Positions 30,524 through 33,549 of a DNA stretch of 33,549 nucleotides are shown here, piece by piece (position 1 is the first letter of the stretch; each line of letters starts with the position of its first letter). Made by a program: the position numbers and the translations under genes. Below the pieces are notes generated by a model. The model made no database searches and had not been told where the DNA came from. It saw only the letters and a list, made by a program, of their open reading frames with translations. The DNA comes from Butyrivibrio sp. (GTDB lineage Bacteria; Bacillota; Clostridia; Lachnospirales; Lachnospiraceae): the NCBI GenBank assembly GCA_017615275.1, contig JAGAAO010000067.1, forward strand, positions 1 through 33,549, in the 5' to 3' direction.

Positions 30524-30991
30524 GAGCAGGACAGGTGATCGCTGCCATGCAGACGAAAGGGCATGGGAGAGGAAAGTCCGGGCTTCGCAGGGCAGGATGC
30601 CAGATAACGTCTGGCGGAGGCAACTCCCGAGATAGTGCAACAGAGATATACCGCGTTAGCAATGAGGCGGGTTGGCTATGGAATGATTGTCGGATGCACG
30701 CTTGCGTGCAAGACGACACATCATGACATAGACACACGGCGAATGCCGTGTAACGAGGAAAGCTTGCTTTCCGAGTCTCGCCTCTTTGATCCGTAAGGGT
30801 GGAAAGGCAGTGTAAGAGACTACCGTGCTGGTGGTAACATCAGTAGCCATGTAAACCTCATCCGAAGCAAGACCGAGAGGAAAGCTATGAACCGGCCCGG
30901 TTCGCTTTCAGGTGGGTCGCTTGAGACTGTCGGTGACGGCAGCCCTAGATAGATGATCACCCCCGACATAACCCGGCTTACAGTCCTACTC
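30524..30991 (+). ncRNA. rnpB: RNase P RNA (catalytic subunit)
   Basis: Bacterial RNase P RNA is recognised by its conserved core: GAGAGGAAAGTCCGGGCT at 30567-30584 (5' strand of P4 and surroundings), AGTGCAACAGAGATA near 30634-30648, the GTAAACCTCATCC-type block around 30850-30863 followed by GAAGCAAGACC, and near the 3' end GACATAACCCGGCTTA. The ends GAGCAGGAC (30524-30532) and GTCCTACTC (30983-30991) pair to close helix P1. It removes 5' leaders from tRNA precursors together with a small protein. At ~468 bases it is somewhat longer than typical (~350-400), reflecting extended peripheral helices. A strong terminator follows. Confidence 0.95.
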
Positions 30992-30993
30992 AT

Positions 30994-31038
30994 AAAAAAG
31001 TAGTGAAAAACTTCATTGAAGTTCTTCACTACTTTTTT
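30994..31038. terminator. strong bidirectional terminator after rnpB
   Basis: AAAAAAGTAGTGAA and, after a single bulged base, AACTTCA pair with TGAAGTT and TTCACTACTTTTTT, a stem of about 20 bp around a 2-4 base loop with A/T runs on both sides. It ends rnpB on the plus strand and the secreted-protein gene on the minus strand. Confidence 0.92.
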
Positions 31039-31043
31039 ATTTC

Positions 31044-31739
31044 TTATATAACTTCCGAGTAGTATCTTCCAACTACGGCATTGTTCGTAACCCAAACCAT
31101 ATAGAGCTTTCCGTCATTGAAGTAATAATGAACATTGCTGTTCTTGGTCCTGTAGTAATATCCGACCACACCGTCCGCGTGATCGTCTATTTCCGAAGGT
31201 TCACCGCAGATCGAAACAACTCTTTCTATCGAATCACCGATCTTTACGCCGTTCGCCATCTCAGTTCTGGGTCCCTGAACAGTATAGTCATAAAGTTCTT
31301 TTTTACCGTTCTTCTCAGCCATGGTGATATAAAGATCCATATCGCCATAAGAATAATAAGAAAAATCGGTCCCAATAAACTGCTGTATCTTATCTTCATT
31401 GTCATCATCTTCAAGCTTGAAGCTCAAAGGCTTTAACTCATCAAGTACAGATACATCGGATCTGCAAGAAAAATGAACTCCGTTATATATTACTTCGCCA
31501 AGTGCTCCTTTCGTTGCGTCTTCATTCTCAACTACCGGTTTGTCAATTGCTTTTGCCTTAGACTTTGCAGTGTTGTCTGCATCGTCGACTTCTCGGGATC
31601 CCATACCCTCTGCATTCTCCGCAATCTTGATCGCAGTAGTTTCTTCTGTATTGCTAACACCTGCAGCATTCAATTCAAGTCCGCCGGCAGTTGTCATGAT
31701 CATAGTAAGTATGAATGAAGCTAATTGGGTCTTGATCAT
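31044..31739 (-). CDS. secreted protein of unknown function
   Basis: 231 residues. The N-terminus (MIKTQLASFILTMIMTTAGG) is a hydrophobic signal peptide, probably cleaved at an Ala-rich site near residue 26; there is no lipobox. A low-complexity charged stretch (residues ~30-80) follows. The C-terminal ~150 residues contain VKIGDSIERVVSICGEPSEID, then GYYYRT and YYFNDGKLYMVWV. The pattern I-G-D-S-x3-V-x4-G-E-P with a later beta hairpin recalls the BamE/SmpA-like or DUF4309-like small fold used to hold proteins in the envelope. The assignment is tentative. The SD GGAGGCGAG precedes the ATG. Confidence 0.7.
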   Translation of the reverse strand: MIKTQLASFILTMIMTTAGGLELNAAGVSNTEETTAIKIAENAEGMGSREVDDADNTAKSKAKAIDKPVVENEDATKGALGEVIYNGVHFSCRSDVSVLDELKPLSFKLEDDDNEDKIQQFIGTDFSYYSYGDMDLYITMAEKNGKKELYDYTVQGPRTEMANGVKIGDSIERVVSICGEPSEIDDHADGVVGYYYRTKNSNVHYYFNDGKLYMVWVTNNAVVGRYYSEVI

Positions 31740-31821
31740 ACACTCGCCTCCTTTTTTGCATCACTGATCAAACATTCTTTCTCCCCCTCAGGATAAAAAA
31801 CATTCGGACGTTTACAAAATA

Positions 31822-31851
31822 CCAAAAAGCCGCATAACCATCGCTTTTTGG
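31822..31851 (-). terminator. hairpin between the VTT gene and the secreted-protein gene
   Basis: CCAAAAAGC and GCTTTTTGG pair perfectly (9 bp, 12-base loop). On the minus strand the T-run is part of the stem and is followed by TATTTTG. It may end the VTT gene or act in the leader of the secreted-protein gene. Confidence 0.4.
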
Positions 31852-31982
31852 ACAAGGAAAATGTATTGTCCATATAAAAGATATGCTATACCATAATCAC
31901 CGGCGTGTAAATTGCCATGTTTAACGAATTGTTATGTTTTATTTCTTACATGTTATGTTGAATTTCACATAGAAATCACTCT

Positions 31983-32636
31983 TCATCTCTGTTTTTTCAA
32001 CATCACAGCAGCCACGGCATACACAAGCACCGCGAATGCGCTTCCCACAATAAGTATAAGATAGCCGTTAGACATAAGCTGCTGTCCACCGTATGTATAT
32101 AGGAAAATATGAGGAAATCTCGCTATGAATGTAATAGGAATCCACTGCCAAAGCGTCTCCCCGGAATAATATCCAAGCCACGCGTAAGTATCTTTAGGTA
32201 GCGGCAGAAGCATGAACAATACATGAATGAGCTTAGGTCTCCCTTTTTTCACCATTTCTTCCACATGTATAAGCTTGTCCTCAGGGAAAAGATAACACAG
32301 AAAACTTCTTCCGAATTTCCTGCCGATAAGAAACGCGATCGTATTTCCGAGTGTAGCAAAAAGATCGCATAATAAAGCACCTTTGAATCCGCCGAGAAGA
32401 TACCCGGACGAAAGATAGAACGGAAGTCCCGGAATACACGTCGACATAGTCTGTACCATAACAAAAAGTCCGAATACTATTAAGCCCACCACTCCCCTGC
32501 TCTTCACAAATGCATCGAGAGCCTCCGGATCTTTTACAAATCCGATCATAGGTCTTCCGACAAACACATACAAAAGCAGCATGAATACTGCTATAAGCGA
32601 TAAAGTAACAGTTGTCCTGATAATCCCTTTTTTCAT
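31983..32636 (-). CDS. TVP38/TMEM64-family (VTT domain) membrane protein
   Basis: 217 residues with about six membrane segments. The region from VMVQTMSTCIPGLPFYLSSGYLLGG (residues ~60-84) to GNTIAFLIGRKFGRSF matches the VTT/SNARE-associated (DedA-like) fold. It contains the conserved G-x-L-x-G and G-N-x-I-A-F-x-x-G-R motifs. The later P-L-P-K-D and W-I-P-I-T-F-I-A-R-F-P-H block is the second part of the domain. Members are thought to help lipid or undecaprenyl-phosphate movement or membrane maintenance; substrate unknown here. The SD is weak (GGGAT). The gene is alone, facing the LexA-like gene on the other strand. Confidence 0.88.
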   Translation of the reverse strand: MKKGIIRTTVTLSLIAVFMLLLYVFVGRPMIGFVKDPEALDAFVKSRGVVGLIVFGLFVMVQTMSTCIPGLPFYLSSGYLLGGFKGALLCDLFATLGNTIAFLIGRKFGRSFLCYLFPEDKLIHVEEMVKKGRPKLIHVLFMLLPLPKDTYAWLGYYSGETLWQWIPITFIARFPHIFLYTYGGQQLMSNGYLILIVGSAFAVLVYAVAAVMLKKQR

Positions 32637-32825
32637 AAGTTTATCCCAACGTTCATTGCACTTTTATATACAACTTTTCATAAAATAACTATAAACCAAA
32701 ACACGCTTCGAAACTCATGCCAATGCAAATGTTTATATTGTTTTTATTATTCCTCCATAAATTAGAAACATTCCTAAGGTAATATAAGAACATCTACATT
32801 AACCAGGGGGTAGTAAAAAATTTTT

Positions 32826-33044
32826 ATGGGTAAACTGGAATCAGAAATTGCCGAATACGTCGGCAATTACACTAGACGTCACGGATATCCGCCGACAGTC
32901 GAGGAACTCATTTGTTCTTTGGGGCTGCTCACAGTATTCTGTGCAATGTTCTACGTGCTAAACCTTTATAGAATCGGCATGATCAGAAACAGCATGTTCT
33001 TTGGAACAAATGACCTCATGCTCATCACTGTAAAGAACAAATAA
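32826..33044 (+). CDS. small winged-helix protein resembling the LexA DNA-binding domain only
   Basis: 72 residues. The start I-A-E-Y-V-G-N-Y-T-R-R-H-G-Y-P-P-T-V-E-E-L matches the first helices of LexA (HGYPPTVREI-type). The rest, GLLTVFCAMFYVLNLYRIGMIR and then FGTNDLMLITVK, fits the recognition helix and wing. The autoproteolytic peptidase half of LexA (about 130 residues) is absent, so it cannot be cleaved in the SOS response. It may be an independent DNA-binding regulator or a truncated copy. GGGGG is about 15 bases before the ATG, which is far for an SD. A terminator follows. Confidence 0.65.
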   Translation: MGKLESEIAEYVGNYTRRHGYPPTVEELICSLGLLTVFCAMFYVLNLYRIGMIRNSMFFGTNDLMLITVKNK

Positions 33045-33064
33045 AATTGAATATCGAATAAATA

Positions 33065-33109
33065 AAGTCGATCTCTATGATACATCTTATAATGGAGATC
33101 GACTTTTCA
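33065..33109 (+). terminator. intrinsic terminator after the LexA-like gene
   Basis: AAGTCGATCTC (33065-33075) pairs perfectly with GAGATCGACTT (33095-33105), followed by TTTCATTT on the plus side. The loop is 19 bases, rather long. On the minus side there is no T-run beyond TTAT. Confidence 0.75.
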
Positions 33110-33123
33110 TTTCATTATTTAGT

Positions 33124-33402
33124 TTATGCTCCGCTTGTAAACACCATGAAAATCAATGCTCCAAACAAAGTCAAAAAGAACAATATTCCTGAACTTACCT
33201 TGTAAAAGTGATTATTCGTACCTATCTGCTTAATGAAAACCACAAAATAATATATTGGCACAAGAATATGTAAAATAAGCAGCGGCGCATACAAAGGCTC
33301 CGAGCGATATGTATACCATCTGCCTTTCTCATAAAACAACCATATCCATGTAATAACAGCAAGTACTATAGGTGGAAGAAAAAACTTTAACTTATTACTC
33401 AT
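33124..33402 (-). CDS. small membrane protein with three TM segments
   Basis: 92 residues. Hydrophobic stretches at ~7-24 (FFLPPIVLAVITWIWLF), ~38-60 (YAPLLILHILVPIYYFVVFI) and ~68-88 (SSGILFFLTLFGALIFMVF) predict three helices. The short basic and aromatic link between the first two is GRWYTYRSE. No family is recognised. The ATG has no strong ribosome site, so expression may depend on coupling to the partial gene upstream, whose stop lies 26 bases away. Confidence 0.6.
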   Translation of the reverse strand: MSNKLKFFLPPIVLAVITWIWLFYEKGRWYTYRSEPLYAPLLILHILVPIYYFVVFIKQIGTNNHFYKVSSGILFFLTLFGALIFMVFTSGA

Positions 33403-33418
33403 AGTTTGTCACGTATAA

Positions 33419-33445
33419 TCCAATCATGTTAGAAAAGTGATTGGA
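33419..33445 (-). terminator. hairpin over the stop codon of the right-edge gene
   Basis: TCCAATCA (33419-33426) and TGATTGGA (33438-33445) pair perfectly around an 11-base loop. There is no real T-run on the minus strand (TTATACG), so it is only a weak terminator candidate. Confidence 0.35.
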
Positions 33446-33548
33446 TTCTTCCTTTCTCCCAGGTTCTCTGGGCTACTTCTAATCCTTTTCTGATATATTT
33501 ATCTAGGCACTGTGGATCTGTTTCTATATTATTACAGCTTTGACTGGT
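33429..33548 (-). CDS. C-terminal end of a gene running off the right edge
   Basis: From the edge, a 39-codon open frame reads TSQSCNNIETDPQC, then LDKYIRKGLEVAQ and ends GRIQSLF before TAA. The strong helical and charged pattern is protein-like, and there is no stop before the edge. The family is not recognised; it could be the C-terminus of a cytosolic enzyme or regulator. It lies 26 bases upstream of the three-helix membrane protein on the same strand and may form an operon with it. Confidence 0.5.
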   Translation of the reverse strand, partial: TSQSCNNIETDPQCLDKYIRKGLEVAQRTWEKGRIQSLF

Positions 33549-33549
33549 A

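Noticed and set aside
1-33549. CRISPR arrays, tRNA genes and toxin-antitoxin pairs
   Set aside because: No regularly spaced repeats, no cloverleaf-like sequence with a CCA end or T-loop core, and no recognised toxin or antitoxin families were seen on either strand. The KilA-N/XRE pair was considered as a toxin-antitoxin unit but fits a phage-type regulatory set better.

Overview
The window looks like chromosome of a fibre-degrading Firmicute of the Lachnospiraceae, most like Butyrivibrio or Pseudobutyrivibrio. This is inferred from moderate-to-low GC, strong GGAGG ribosome sites, many lipoproteins of types common in that family, an RlmD with a family-typical C-terminal tail, and a complete pectin/uronate (KduI-KduD-KdgA-KdgK) operon. 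There is no rRNA or marker protein here that fixes the species.

Layout. 1-141 is the 3' end of an IS3-family (IS150-like) element. 398-4182 (+) holds two tandem copies of a large lipoprotein gene with a DUF3298-like C-terminus, both with TTG starts. 4290-5637 (-) is a truncated IS66-family element (tnpA, tnpB, 5' part of tnpC). 5746-9162 (-) is an accessory cluster: five small membrane, lipoprotein or cytosolic genes of unknown function that overlap or nearly abut, followed by a separate Fn3-like lipoprotein. 9417-9749 (+) encodes a DUF3784 membrane protein. 9787-14108 (-) is a tightly coupled operon: XRE regulator, two-domain flavodoxin-like protein, MATE exporter, SAM methyltransferase. 14269-15663 (-) is a second, different MATE exporter. 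Its leader (15664-15944) has a promoter, a 21-codon leader peptide and an intrinsic terminator that can be rearranged; this is the most interesting candidate system in the window.

16104-17704 (+) is a DUF3137-LemA pair. 17730-19640 (-) is a decayed mobile region: a serine recombinase with an internal deletion, a KilA-N protein and a small XRE repressor, with conspicuous palindromes. 19810-21807 (-) carries RlmD and a small conserved protein. 21917-23956 (-) is a PadR / HAAS-type membrane protein / DUF4097 operon with an almost ideal promoter and a perfect 9+9 bp palindrome over its -10. 24058-26390 (-) holds an acyltransferase-3 membrane protein and an HD-GYP protein with a CBM2-like outer domain. 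26510-30302 (-) is the uronate operon, which turns 5-keto-4-deoxyuronate into pyruvate and glyceraldehyde 3-phosphate. 30524-30991 (+) is RNase P RNA with a strong terminator. The rest holds a secreted protein, a VTT/TVP38 membrane protein, a LexA-DNA-binding-domain-only protein (+), a three-helix membrane protein and the 3' end of a gene that runs off the right edge.

Together the genes suggest a plant-polysaccharide specialist with envelope-stress sensing, toxic-compound export and several remnants of mobile DNA. Function calls rest on motif recognition by eye; no database search was run.
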